64,000 nucleotides of DNA, from NCBI GenBank assembly GCA_014268975.2, contig CP077096.1, positions 2,455,501 through 2,519,500 of the forward strand, read 5' to 3'. Below are positions 37,255 to 45,723 of this stretch, one piece after another. The DNA comes from Pseudomonas wayambapalatensis (lineage in GTDB: Bacteria > Pseudomonadota > Gammaproteobacteria > Pseudomonadales > Pseudomonadaceae). Below the pieces are notes generated by a model, which ran no database searches, was not told the origin of the DNA, and saw only the letters and a program-made list of their open reading frames with translations. The stretch's first letter is position 1. The number at the start of each line of letters is the position of its first letter. The position numbers were made by a program, and so were the translations under genes.

Positions 37255-38964
37255 TCAAGCCAGGATCTTCGTCACCCGTTCGAGCAGTGTTTTCAACTCG
37301 AACGGGTTGGAAATGACTTCGGTGTTCGCGGGCAGACCGTCATGGGCTGCCTGTGTTTGCGTGGCATAGCCGTTGATGAGCAAGGTCGTGCAGCCAGGCA
37401 TCAAGGCCACATTCATTTCTATCAGTTGCTGGCCCTTCGGGCTGTCCGACAAGGCGGTGCCACCGACCAGCAGGTGCGGGCGCAGCCCCTTGCGCAGGGC
37501 GGCAAGCGCTCGATCGGGGCTGGCAAAGGCGTGTACGTCATAGCCTGCCTCGCTCAACAGCTCGCTGATGACCAGCCTCATCGCCGCTTGATCTTCGACC
37601 AGCAGGATCGACTGCGCATTTGGCGGGGGCGACAGGCGCTGCGGTTCGTGGGCTTGCAGGGTTTCAGCCCTGGGCAGGTAAAGGTGGACGCAGGTGCCGC
37701 TGCCCGGGATCGAATCGAGGTGCATCTGCCCACCTGACTGACGCACGAATCCGTACACCATGGACAGCCCAAGGCCGGTGCCCTGGCCCAGTGGCTTGGT
37801 GGTGTAGAAGGGTTCGATGGCCCGTTGCGCGACATCCGCAGGCATGCCCTGGCCGTCGTCCTCGACACGCAAGTGCAGGTATTGGCCCGCAGCGAGCCCC
37901 AGGCGCTGCGCTTGCGCCGGGGCCATCTCCAGGTTTTCGCAATGGATCTGCAGGGTGCCACCGTGGGGCATGGCTTCGCGGGCGTTGAGGCACAGGTTCA
38001 GCAGCGCGCTTTCCAGTTGCGAGGGGTCGATGCAGGTTGGCCACAACTGTGAGGCTGTGCGGTCGATGAGCTGGATGTCCGAGCGCAGCGAGCTCTGCAG
38101 CAGCGCAAGCATGTCGCCGACCAGTTGCTGGATGTCGGTGGCGCGGGGCAGCAGTGTCTGTCGGCGCGAGAAGGCCAGCAGACGCTGCACCAATGACGCG
38201 GCCTTGGATGCATTTTGTTCGATGATGTCGAACAGGCGGCTCACCTCATCGTTATGCGGCCCGCCCAAGCGTGGCTTGGCGAGCTCCAGAGCACCGAAAA
38301 TGCCGCCCAGCAGATTATTGAAGTCGTGGGCGATGCCGCCGGTGAGCTGGCCAACCGCTTCCATTTTCTGCGCCTGGCGCAACGCCTGCTCGGCTTCGTA
38401 CAGGCGCTCCTGTTCGAGCGTGCGCTCGGTGATGTCGTAGGCGAACAGGCAGGCGCTGAATGGCGGGCGTTCGTCGCTGTGCAGCGGGGTGATCCGCAGT
38501 TCGTAGTGGCGCCGATAGGGCGGCCCGTCGAAGGCGACGCTCTCGATCAGGGTTTCACCCGCCAGCGCTCGGGTAACCAGCGGCAGCAGGCAGTGGAGCG
38601 GTTGTTCCAGGCCTGCGAGTGACTCGTCGATGCGATCGCCAATCCTCGGGCAGAAGCCATGCAGGCGTTGGAATGTCTGGCGGGCGGTACGGTTGATCGC
38701 TTGCAGGCGCAGGTCCGGAGCGATGACGAAGACATTGGCCAGGCTGTGATCGACCAGCTCGATGAACAGCCGGCGTTCGGCCAGGGTCTGGTCGAAGCGC
38801 TGCTCGAGTTGCTCGTGCACCCGGCGCATCAGGACGTTGTTCAAGGGCGACATTTCGGCTTGCTGCGCCAGCCGGTTTTCCAGCTCGCCGTTGCGCTGTT
38901 GCAAGGCCAGGATCTGTTGGCGCAGTTGAGTGGGGTCGTCCATCGGGTGCTCGTCCATGTGCAA
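37255..38964 (-). CDS. Hybrid histidine kinase with degenerate receiver domain
   Basis: The 569-residue soluble protein has an N-terminal coiled coil, a PAS domain (about residues 75 to 190) and a HisKA domain with the H-box GGIAHDFNNLLGG (His near 212). An HATPase domain follows (N-box LNLCLNAREAMP, G-boxes VEDDGQGMP and GQGTGLGLSMVYG). The final receiver (about 455 to 569) keeps the acidic pair in SILLVEDQ. The phosphoacceptor region reads HLLVGGTAL where an aspartate is expected, and the conserved Lys-Pro is Asn-Pro (ISNPFEL). It cannot take up phosphate in the normal way. Starts at 38958 or 38943 are also possible. Confidence 0.88.
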   Translation of the reverse strand: MHMDEHPMDDPTQLRQQILALQQRNGELENRLAQQAEMSPLNNVLMRRVHEQLEQRFDQTLAERRLFIELVDHSLANVFVIAPDLRLQAINRTARQTFQRLHGFCPRIGDRIDESLAGLEQPLHCLLPLVTRALAGETLIESVAFDGPPYRRHYELRITPLHSDERPPFSACLFAYDITERTLEQERLYEAEQALRQAQKMEAVGQLTGGIAHDFNNLLGGIFGALELAKPRLGGPHNDEVSRLFDIIEQNASKAASLVQRLLAFSRRQTLLPRATDIQQLVGDMLALLQSSLRSDIQLIDRTASQLWPTCIDPSQLESALLNLCLNAREAMPHGGTLQIHCENLEMAPAQAQRLGLAAGQYLHLRVEDDGQGMPADVAQRAIEPFYTTKPLGQGTGLGLSMVYGFVRQSGGQMHLDSIPGSGTCVHLYLPRAETLQAHEPQRLSPPPNAQSILLVEDQAAMRLVISELLSEAGYDVHAFASPDRALAALRKGLRPHLLVGGTALSDSPKGQQLIEMNVALMPGCTTLLINGYATQTQAAHDGLPANTEVISNPFELKTLLERVTKILA

Positions 38965-38990
38965 GTAGCCTCACTATAGCGGCTGATCCT

Positions 38991-40400
38991 TCAGAATGAG
39001 CGCACGATACGCCCCAGTGTCTCCATCGCAGTCTCCGTGGCGTCGTTCCACGGGCTGCCGTAGTTCAGCCTGATGCAGTTGCCGAAGCGCCGGGTCGGCG
39101 AGAAGATAGGCCCCGGTGCGATGCTGATGCCTTGCGCCAGGGCCATGTGGAAGAGCTTGAGCGCATCCATCTGCTCGGGCAGTTCCAGCCACAGGAAGTA
39201 GCCGCCGGCGGGCTGGCTGACCCGTGTCTGCGCCGGGAAGTGGCGGGCGATGGCGGCGAGCATGCTGGCCTGCTGGCCTTCCAGGGCATAGCGCAGCTTG
39301 CGCAGGTGGCGGTCGTAGCCGCCATGTTGCAGGTAGTCGGCGATGGCGGCCTGGGCCGGCATCGAGGCGCACAGCGATGTCATCAGCTTGAGCCGCTCGA
39401 TCTTCTGTGCAAAACGCCCGGCGGCGACCCAGCCCACTCGGTAGCCGGGCGCCAGGCTCTTGGAGAACGAGCCGCAGTGCATTACCAGCCCGTCGCGGTC
39501 GAAGGCCTTGGCCGGCTTGGGCGCTTGCTGGGCGTAATACAGCTCGGCGTAGACGTCGTCCTCGATCAGTGGCACCTGGTGGCGGTGCAAGAGTTCGACC
39601 AGTGCCTGCTTTTTCGCCTCGGGCATGCTCGCACCGACCGGGTTCTGGAAGTTGGTCATCGACCATACGGCCTTGACCGGGTGTTTCTCCAGGGTTTGTG
39701 CCAGTACCCCCAGGTCCATGCCTTCACGTGGGTGCACGGGAATTTCCACGGCCTTGAGCTTCAGGCGTTCGAGTACCTGCAGGCACACATAGAAGGCCGG
39801 GGCTTCGATGGCAACCAAGTCGCCAGGCTCCGTGACGGCCTGCAGGCACAGGTTGAGGGCCTCCAGCGCGCCATTGGTGATCAGCAGCTCTTCCATCGGC
39901 AGCATCAGGCCGCCAACCATGTAGCGCAGGGCGATCTGGCGGCGCAACTGCGGGTTGCCCGGTGACAGGTCGGTGACCACCACGCGTGGGTCCATGGCGC
40001 GGCTGGCGCTGGCCAGCGAGCGGGCCAGGCGCTGCAGCGGGAACAGGGTGGGGCTGGGGAAGGCCGAGCCGAAGGGGACGGTATGGGGGTCCTTGATCGA
40101 ATCAAGGATGGAAAACACCAGGGCACTGACGTCGACATCGGTGGATTCACTGACCGGTGCCTGTGCCTGTGGTTCGCTGAACTGGCGAGGTGCGTGGGTA
40201 TTGACGAAGTAACCCGAACGCGGCCGGGCACGAATCAGCCCGCGGCGCTCGAGCAGGTAGTAGGCCTGGAACACCGTGGAGGGGCTGACCCCGTGGGTCT
40301 GGCTGGCGTAGCGTACCGAGGGTACACGCTGTCCGGGGCCAAGCACCCCGGAGCGGATCAGTTCAGCGATATCGTCGGCGAATCGTTCGTAACGTTTCAT
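38991..40400 (-). CDS. MocR-type GntR/aminotransferase regulator
   Basis: The 469-residue protein begins with a GntR winged helix (YERFADDIAELIRSGVLGPGQRVPSVRYASQTHGVSPSTVFQAYYLLERRGLIRARPRSGYFV). The rest is a class I aminotransferase domain with the PLP lysine in HCGSFSKSLAPGYRVGW. It is complete, unlike the one at the left edge. Members use PLP as effector or sense amino acids. No obvious target lies beside it: the histidine kinase gene follows on the same strand, and ccoG is upstream. Confidence 0.9.
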   Translation of the reverse strand: MKRYERFADDIAELIRSGVLGPGQRVPSVRYASQTHGVSPSTVFQAYYLLERRGLIRARPRSGYFVNTHAPRQFSEPQAQAPVSESTDVDVSALVFSILDSIKDPHTVPFGSAFPSPTLFPLQRLARSLASASRAMDPRVVVTDLSPGNPQLRRQIALRYMVGGLMLPMEELLITNGALEALNLCLQAVTEPGDLVAIEAPAFYVCLQVLERLKLKAVEIPVHPREGMDLGVLAQTLEKHPVKAVWSMTNFQNPVGASMPEAKKQALVELLHRHQVPLIEDDVYAELYYAQQAPKPAKAFDRDGLVMHCGSFSKSLAPGYRVGWVAAGRFAQKIERLKLMTSLCASMPAQAAIADYLQHGGYDRHLRKLRYALEGQQASMLAAIARHFPAQTRVSQPAGGYFLWLELPEQMDALKLFHMALAQGISIAPGPIFSPTRRFGNCIRLNYGSPWNDATETAMETLGRIVRSF

Positions 40401-40450
40401 CGTTGTGTTTTTTTCGGCCTGGCAGGCAAGGTTGAAGGCAGTGTAAGGGA

Positions 40451-41857
40451 TCAGCGTTTCAGTGGCGCGACGAAACGGCTGCGTGCACGGCTATACACCT
40501 GCGGCTGGTCGCTGTCCTGTACTTCGAACGTGAGGTCTACCGAGCTGCTCGTCGGGCGATCGGCGAGCATCGCCACCGATACCGGCAGCTCGCTCATTTC
40601 TCCGGCGGGAATGAACACCGCTTGCTTGCCGTGCAGCACGAAGCCTTCGGCGTCGACCAGACGCAGTTGATAGTGCTGGGGCTGCTGGGTCTTGTTGATG
40701 ATCTTTAGCAGGTAGATGTTCTCGATCTGGCCCTGGGCGTTCTCGCGGAACAGGCCGCGGTCCTTGATGACGTCCAGCGACACCATGGGGCGCATCTGCA
40801 AGGCAATCACCAAGGCACCGATCATGACCACCAAGGCCGTGGCGTAACCCAGCAGGCGCGGTCTCAGCCAGTGGGTGCGGCCGCCTTGCAGGTTGTGTTC
40901 GGACTTGTAGCCGATCAGCCCGCGGGGGTAGCCCATCTTGTCCATGACCCCGTCGCAGGCGTCGATGCACGCGGCGCAGCCGATACAGGCCATCTGCAGG
41001 CCGTCGCGGATGTCGATGCCGGTGGGGCAGACCTGCACGCACAGGGTGCAGTCGATGCAGTCGCCCAGGTGCTGTGCCTGGCGATCGCTGCCTTTCTTGC
41101 GTGGGCCACGGGTTTCACCACGACGTGGATCGTAGGCCACGGCCAGGGTGTCCTTGTCGAACATCACGCTCTGAAAGCGCGCATAGGGGCACATGTGCAT
41201 GCACACCGCTTCGCGCAGCCAACCGGCGTTCAGGTAGGTGGCGACAGTGAAGAAAACCACCCAGAACAACGCGACGCCGCCCCATTGCAGGGTCAGCAAC
41301 TCCTGGGCCAGCGGGCGGATGGGGGTGAAGTAGCCGACGAAGGTGAGGCCGGTGATCACGCCGATGGCCAGCCACAACCCGTGCTTGAGGCTGCGGCGGA
41401 CGAGCTTGTCGAGGCTCCAGGGCGCGGCGGCCAGGCGGATGCGCTGGTTGCGGTCGCCTTCGGTGACTTTTTCGCACCACATGAACAGCCAGGTCCAGAC
41501 GCTCTGCGGGCAACTGTAGCCGCACCACACCCGCCCGGCGAAGACGGTGATGGCGAACAAGCCGAACGCGCAGATGATCAGCAGTGCCGACAACAGGATG
41601 AAGTCTTGCGGCCAGAAGGTCGCGGCAAAGATATGGAACTTGCTGTCGGCAAGGTCCCAGAGCACGGCCTGGCGGCCGTTCCAGTTCAGCCAGGCCGTGC
41701 CGAAGAACAATACGAACAGCAGGCCGGCGAAGCCAATTCGCAGATTGCGGTACAGGCCTGTGAAGCTGCGGGTGTGGATGCGCCCGTTTGCTTGGCGCTT
41801 GGGGGTGTTGGCCGCAGGCTCGATCTGGATGATTCGGAAGGGGATTCTCTCGCTCAT
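40451..41857 (-). CDS. ccoG: Cytochrome c oxidase accessory protein CcoG (FixG/RdxA)
   Basis: The 468-residue membrane protein has about five helices. A ferredoxin domain carries CIDCTLCVQVCPTGIDIRDG and CIGCAACIDACDGVMDKMG (two 4Fe-4S clusters, residues about 260 to 310). The FixG C-terminal immunoglobulin-like domain is periplasmic. CcoG reduces copper during assembly of cbb3 oxidase. GFAGLLFVLFFGTAWLNWNG and WCGYSCPQSVWTWLFMWCEK are further family marks. No ccoNOPQ genes are in the window, but ccoG often stands apart in pseudomonads. Confidence 0.95.
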   Translation of the reverse strand: MSERIPFRIIQIEPAANTPKRQANGRIHTRSFTGLYRNLRIGFAGLLFVLFFGTAWLNWNGRQAVLWDLADSKFHIFAATFWPQDFILLSALLIICAFGLFAITVFAGRVWCGYSCPQSVWTWLFMWCEKVTEGDRNQRIRLAAAPWSLDKLVRRSLKHGLWLAIGVITGLTFVGYFTPIRPLAQELLTLQWGGVALFWVVFFTVATYLNAGWLREAVCMHMCPYARFQSVMFDKDTLAVAYDPRRGETRGPRKKGSDRQAQHLGDCIDCTLCVQVCPTGIDIRDGLQMACIGCAACIDACDGVMDKMGYPRGLIGYKSEHNLQGGRTHWLRPRLLGYATALVVMIGALVIALQMRPMVSLDVIKDRGLFRENAQGQIENIYLLKIINKTQQPQHYQLRLVDAEGFVLHGKQAVFIPAGEMSELPVSVAMLADRPTSSSVDLTFEVQDSDQPQVYSRARSRFVAPLKR

Positions 41858-41978
41858 GGTGGTTCGCTCATCAGGCCTCGATCAGGCCCGGGCACTATGG
41901 CCCCCGATCTGTTTACAGCACAGGCTCAGGTAGGGCGATAAAAACCATATCAGATGAACGAGAACTCCCTTGCAGGCC

Positions 41979-42230
41979 TCAGATCACGGAGCCTGGAGCA
42001 CTGCTCTTGAGATGTCTGCGACTATCCACCGCACCGATCACGGTCAGGGCGTCGGCTTCGGCTTCGGTGATCGGTATGCGTTCACCCGCCAGCACCGCGA
42101 CCGACATGCGCAGCTGTTCATCGGTGAAGATCTCGATCTCCGGCCCCAGGCCTTCTATGCGTAGCTTGTCACCGATCAAGCCTGGCAGACGATGATCTTC
42201 TTTTGCTCGGGCAGATTGAGGCTCGGCCAA
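41979..42230 (-). pseudogene. DUF3203 gene whose 5' end is replaced by IS3 orfB sequence
   Basis: The last 60 residues (EIEIFTDEQLRMSVAVLAGE, then IPITEAEADALTV and DSRRHLK) are the DUF3203 pattern, a small Pseudomonas family of unknown function. The N-terminal part LAEPQSARAKEDHRLPGLI is not DUF3203. It continues, in the same frame, the orfB peptide LKYAFIKKHSTDYPVRRLCQ and beyond, read from 42328 down to a TAA just before 42230. The TTG after that TAA is the only start left. The gene was cut by an IS-linked deletion, and whether the chimera is translated is unknown. Confidence 0.72.
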
Positions 42231-42664
42231 TTAGGCGTAATAGCCGCTGGGATGCACCTTGAGGGTTTGGCAAAGGCGCCGCACCGGGTAATCCGTCGAG
42301 TGCTTCTTGATGAAGGCGTACTTCAGCCGCACTCCTTGGCAAAGTACGCGGCGGCCTTCTTTAAGATGTCTCGCTCTTCCGTCACGCGCTTGAGTTCAGC
42401 GCGCAGCTTACGCAGTTCGGCTTGCTGGTCATCGTCTTGCTGACGCTGCTCTTGGGGTTTGATGTAGAGCTTGATCCAGGCGTAGAGGCTGTGAACAGAC
42501 ATGCCCAAGCGCTGGGCAATATCAGCGACAGGCTTGCCTTTCTCGGTCACTTGCTTGACCGCTTCGATCTTGAATTCTTCAGGGTAACGCTGACGACTCA
42601 TGGCACCTCCTATTTGGGCCTCATTATGAGGCTTGGAGGTGTCTAGGAAACCAGGGGCGATTCA
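42231..42664 (-). mobile_element. IS3-family (IS150-like) insertion sequence remnant
   Basis: The left end is TGAATCGCCCCTGGTTTCCT read on the minus strand from 42664, which starts with the TG of IS3 termini. A complete orfA follows, then the first 30 codons of orfB. The right half and right terminal repeat are missing. The left end has inserted into an oprD gene and supplies its stop codon, and the other end runs into DUF3203. An adjacent deletion therefore joined the two. A small hairpin (GCCTCATTATGAGGC) lies at about 42615-42632. Confidence 0.8.
42323..42601 (-). CDS. IS3-family transposase OrfA
   Basis: The 92-residue helix-turn-helix protein starts MSRQRYPEEFKIEAVKQVTEKGKPVADIAQRLGMSVHSLYAWIK, which is the IS3/IS911 OrfA pattern. 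A leucine-zipper segment follows (QQAELRKLRAELKRVTEERDILKKAAAYFAKE). AGGAGGTGCC precedes the ATG. It is intact, but without orfB it cannot transpose the element alone. Confidence 0.88.
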   Translation of the reverse strand: MSRQRYPEEFKIEAVKQVTEKGKPVADIAQRLGMSVHSLYAWIKLYIKPQEQRQQDDDQQAELRKLRAELKRVTEERDILKKAAAYFAKECG

Positions 42665-43706
42665 GAATGAGTTAATCATTTGGTCGGTGTACATATAGAA
42701 TGAAGCGCCAGACTGACCTTCCAAGCTAGATTTACCATCACGAACAGATCCGCTGTTCACAGAAACCATGGAGCCATCATCGCTTACTCGTTGGTGACCT
42801 ATCAAAACTGTGTGACCACTAACGGTATAAGTTATGGTCGTTGACCAAGTATTATTCTTCACTTTACCAGGTTTTGCAGCATAGCCACCCATGTTGCTAA
42901 AAAAGTAGTCAGATTGCCCCGCTCGACCATTAGATCTGTTATTGAAATATCTAAGCTCGGCTTGTAGTGATTGTCTTTCGTCAATTTTAAAAGTTCTTGC
43001 TAAGCCAAAGAAAATCCTGATCATAGTAATCTTTCAGAGTAGCGTGATAATACTGCAGCAACAGATCATTTCGCGGTCGCCAATCTCCACCCCTATACTG
43101 GAGGTCATTGCTACCCTTAGCCCCCCCCCCCCCTGCGACAGCGAGCCCCGAGTAGTTGCTGGATGCCCGGCTAGCAGTTTGAGTCAGCTTACCAGCTGCT
43201 AGTGTCAGTCCAGGGATCTCCTTGACCGTGAGCATTGCTCCACCGAACGTCTGTGGAAACAGCCGGCCATCATTAATAACCAAAATTGGCAGGGTAGATG
43301 AAAGTGCATTCCCCACGACAAGTTCGGACTCGGAAACCTTAGCTTTGAGATTCCCACCTCCCCGAGACCAACTGGAGACAGGAGTACCATCGCTGTCGAC
43401 AGGAGTCATTGAATTGGAAGTTGCCTGCGTAGGGTGATCAATGCCGCCATCAATGTTAAATCCAGCTATTGCTTGAATATCAAGACCGAATCCCACAATT
43501 CCAGATGTATAGCCAGAAGAGAAGTCTACTTTAAAGCCCTGTGCTGTTTGGCGTTGATCCTGCCCGTCTGTTTCTCGATTGTTGTTGTTGAAGTAAAGTG
43601 TTCGCGAGCTAACTACTGCTTTGCTGTCTTGGATGAAATCAGTGGCATTGGTTTGCGCGACCATAACTGCAGCCGCTGATACAAAAAAGTAACGTACTAC
43701 ACACAT
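42662..43706 (-). pseudogene. OprD-family porin gene, frameshifted and truncated by the IS element
   Basis: The gene starts MCVVRYFFVSAAAVMVAQTNATDFIQDSK with GGGAG ahead. The first 225 residues follow OprD (FIQDSKAVVSSRTLYFNNNNRE, GFGLDIQAIAGFNIDGG, PLLLQYYHATLKDYYDQ-like text). Near 43010 a run of four T residues shifts the frame; with one T less, DYYDQDFFGLARTFKIDERQSLQAELRYF is restored. The second part ends at 42662, where the IS terminus provides the stop, so about the last 90 residues of the barrel are gone. A 13-base C run (coding G) sits at 43121-43133. It lies 26 bases behind the RHH gene on the same strand. Confidence 0.85.
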
Positions 43707-43732
43707 GAGCTGCTCCCGGGAAATAGTTTTAG

Positions 43733-43969
43733 TTATAGGCAGTCAGTCTTTTTCTTGCGGAGCATTAAGCTGTTACGCTGTCGATCCAGCTCAAGCACGC
43801 TCGCATTCAACAAATCAGGTATGTCAGCCCCGCTTTCTACTCTAGATATCCATTCCAGAACAGCATGTTTAAGAAGCCAATGCGGGGAACGATCTATCCT
43901 TTCGGCAGCTGACTTAAGTCTTTGCTTTGTTATTGTGTCAACCTTAACGCCCAAGGTGGTATGCGACAT
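43733..43969 (-). CDS. Stand-alone PutA-like ribbon-helix-helix DNA-binding protein
   Basis: The ATG complement at 43967-43969 has GGAGG five bases ahead; the GTG at 43981 lies within that site and is not preferred. The 78-residue product begins MSHTTLGVKVDTITKQRLKSAAERIDRSPHWLLKHAVLEWISRVE. This closely matches the N-terminal RHH domain of proline utilisation protein PutA (TTTLGVKLDDxTRERLKxAAxxIDRTPHWLIKQAI). The dehydrogenase domains of PutA are absent. It should be a dimeric repressor. It is cotranscribed with the oprD pseudogene and lies downstream of the ABC operon, which suggests a local regulator. Confidence 0.8.
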   Translation of the reverse strand: MSHTTLGVKVDTITKQRLKSAAERIDRSPHWLLKHAVLEWISRVESGADIPDLLNASVLELDRQRNSLMLRKKKTDCL

Positions 43970-44086
43970 CGGAACCTCCACTTATCCTGGGCATTGCGAC
44001 AGAACAGATCTCCCAGTTGCTAACGCCAACTACGGCAGTGCCGCTCCGGCCATCAAAAAAATGCCCAGTTAATTAACACTAAATAT

Positions 44087-44098
44087 GAGCACGTGCTC
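44087..44098. promoter_or_regulatory. Palindrome upstream of the RHH gene
   Basis: GAGCACGTGCTC is a perfect 12-bp palindrome, flanked by matching TA bases. It lies in the AT-rich gap between the ABC operon and the RHH gene, 118 bases before the RHH start. It is a candidate operator or, less likely, part of the ABC operon's 3' end. Confidence 0.4.
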
Positions 44099-44169
44099 TA
44101 GCAAATAATCCACAAATCAATAGCAGGCCTTTTTCGCCCAGTAGTAAACGTACCAGTGAAACAGCTAAT

Positions 44170-45219
44170 CTATCCTTTGAAAGTTTTATTCCACATTTCC
44201 AGCATGCTGGATTGATTTGCAATGATGTATGCATAATCAGGTTTCATCATTCGATCTTTCTCTGCTTGGGTGAAGTTGATCTGCTTGTCCAGCTCTGCTG
44301 GCAATGAGGCATTAGAGACTGTTGGGACGTAACCCATTTTTTGAGCGAACGCGATTTGTGCCCGTGGATCAAGCATGGCATTGAGGTATTGGGAGGCCTC
44401 TGGCTTCCTTCTAGATTTTTTAGGAATTCCCGCACCGTAAACGTTGGGATACCCACCTTCTGTGGGTACGACAGATGCCAACGGCATCCCGGCTTTTTTC
44501 CACATGTATCCCCGAGCCTTCGAGATGACTGTGATCCAAATATCTTCCGACTTCAAGGCAGCAGCCACGGCCTCGGTGGAGGGAAGAATTTTCACACCAA
44601 GAGCGCGAAGCTCTGCTAGCTTGGCGTGGGCGGGGGTAAAATCAGTCATTGATCCGCCACCCGCTAAGGCAGCTACCGCGATATTTGTATTGAAGAGGAA
44701 GTCAGACAGTCCGATTCGCCCTTGATATTTGGGATCCCAAAGGTCGGCAAAGGATTTCGGCGGAATTTTGATACGGTCAGTGTTATAGACAATGACATGT
44801 GCCGAGTAGATAGTCGGTATCGAAAATTCCTGCCTTAGGAAGGGAAGTACATTTTCGAGGTTCGGCACCTGATCAGCGGTGATTGCTTCCAATGCATCAC
44901 GCTGTGCTACGGCCTGCATATCAAAGTCAGCCAGACAACATATGTCCATCGAACTGCGTCGGGAAAGTCTCTCAGCTAGCACCTTGGTACGGCGCTCCGT
45001 TGGTGAGCCAATGCTTTGAATAACCTCGATGCCTTGCGGCTTCAAAAGCACGTCTACACTCGAACGAAGCAAATCGCCAAAGTCTCCGCCCCAAGTTCCT
45101 ACCACCAAGGGCGTATCAGATGCACCGAAAGAGAATCGGGGTAAAAAAAGTGCGGCAGCAGCAGTGGCAGCAGTGACGGCAGTACCACCCAAAAGCTTAC
45201 GCCGAGTAATATCAAACAT
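44170..45219 (-). CDS. Periplasmic substrate-binding protein of a polyamine-type ABC transporter
   Basis: The 349-residue protein has a twin-arginine signal (MFDITRRKLLGGTAVTAATAAAALFLPRFSFGA), so it may be exported folded. The mature part follows the PotD/bacterial SBP type 8 pattern (VVGTWGGDFGDLLRSSVDVLLKPQGIEV, FSIPTIYSAHVIVYNTDRI, PKSFADLWDPKYQGRIGLSD). These proteins bind polyamines, opines, or other small organic cations. The residue set is not clear enough to name the ligand. CTGGAG precedes the ATG. It is the last gene of the five-gene operon. Confidence 0.88.
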   Translation of the reverse strand: MFDITRRKLLGGTAVTAATAAAALFLPRFSFGASDTPLVVGTWGGDFGDLLRSSVDVLLKPQGIEVIQSIGSPTERRTKVLAERLSRRSSMDICCLADFDMQAVAQRDALEAITADQVPNLENVLPFLRQEFSIPTIYSAHVIVYNTDRIKIPPKSFADLWDPKYQGRIGLSDFLFNTNIAVAALAGGGSMTDFTPAHAKLAELRALGVKILPSTEAVAAALKSEDIWITVISKARGYMWKKAGMPLASVVPTEGGYPNVYGAGIPKKSRRKPEASQYLNAMLDPRAQIAFAQKMGYVPTVSNASLPAELDKQINFTQAEKDRMMKPDYAYIIANQSSMLEMWNKTFKG

Positions 45220-45256
45220 AGCGAACTCCAGGTTTAAGGATGAGATTTATATCTCA

Positions 45257-45721
45257 TTATACCGCTGACCCTTGCGATCTAACGGAGGGGGACTCATTGA
45301 AAAATGATGACACAAGTTGAAGCGCCAACTTCACTTTTCCGTGATCATAGTAATACTCATCGTGCATGAGGTTGACTTGACCAATTACGCCTTCAGGCGA
45401 TTTGATTGGAACGTTCAACAGAGAGGCGCATCCCATAGCGAAAACTTTTTGGTGGTCTGGGTAATCACGTTCAATTTCAAACCGATCAATTGCAACATAG
45501 GCTAGGCCTGTATCGCGAACGAACGCCATTTTTGGCCCTTGATCCATTGGTTTCCGTCCTCGATCAGGGAAAACCTGAGGGTTGCTGCTATAAACGCGCT
45601 CTGCCTCATCGGCACCGCTATCGTAAAGCAGTACCGTCATGTATTTATGACCTACTTGCTGAGCGAGCCTTTCATCTAGGTCACCCAGAGCCTTCATGAA
45701 ACTGACGTTTTGAACGACCAT
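45257..45721 (-). CDS. GAF-domain protein inside the ABC transporter operon
   Basis: The 154-residue protein is essentially one GAF domain (ALGDLDERLAQQVGHKYMTVLLYDSGADEAERVYSSNPQVFPDRGRKP, then FAMGCASLLNVPIKSPEGVIGQVNLMHDEYYYDHGKVKLALQL). No DNA-binding or enzymatic domain is attached. It starts two bases after the upstream permease stop and is clearly cotranscribed. GAF domains bind small molecules such as nucleotides or aromatics. A ligand sensor or a detoxifying partner of the transporter is possible. The exact role is unknown. Confidence 0.78.
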   Translation of the reverse strand: MVVQNVSFMKALGDLDERLAQQVGHKYMTVLLYDSGADEAERVYSSNPQVFPDRGRKPMDQGPKMAFVRDTGLAYVAIDRFEIERDYPDHQKVFAMGCASLLNVPIKSPEGVIGQVNLMHDEYYYDHGKVKLALQLVSSFFNESPSVRSQGSAV

Positions 45722-45723
45722 CG

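Noticed and set aside
43121..43133. Poly-C tract as an active phase-variation switch
   Set aside because: The tract is real in the sequence, but the gene behind it is already frameshifted and cut by the IS element, so a functional switch cannot be claimed now.
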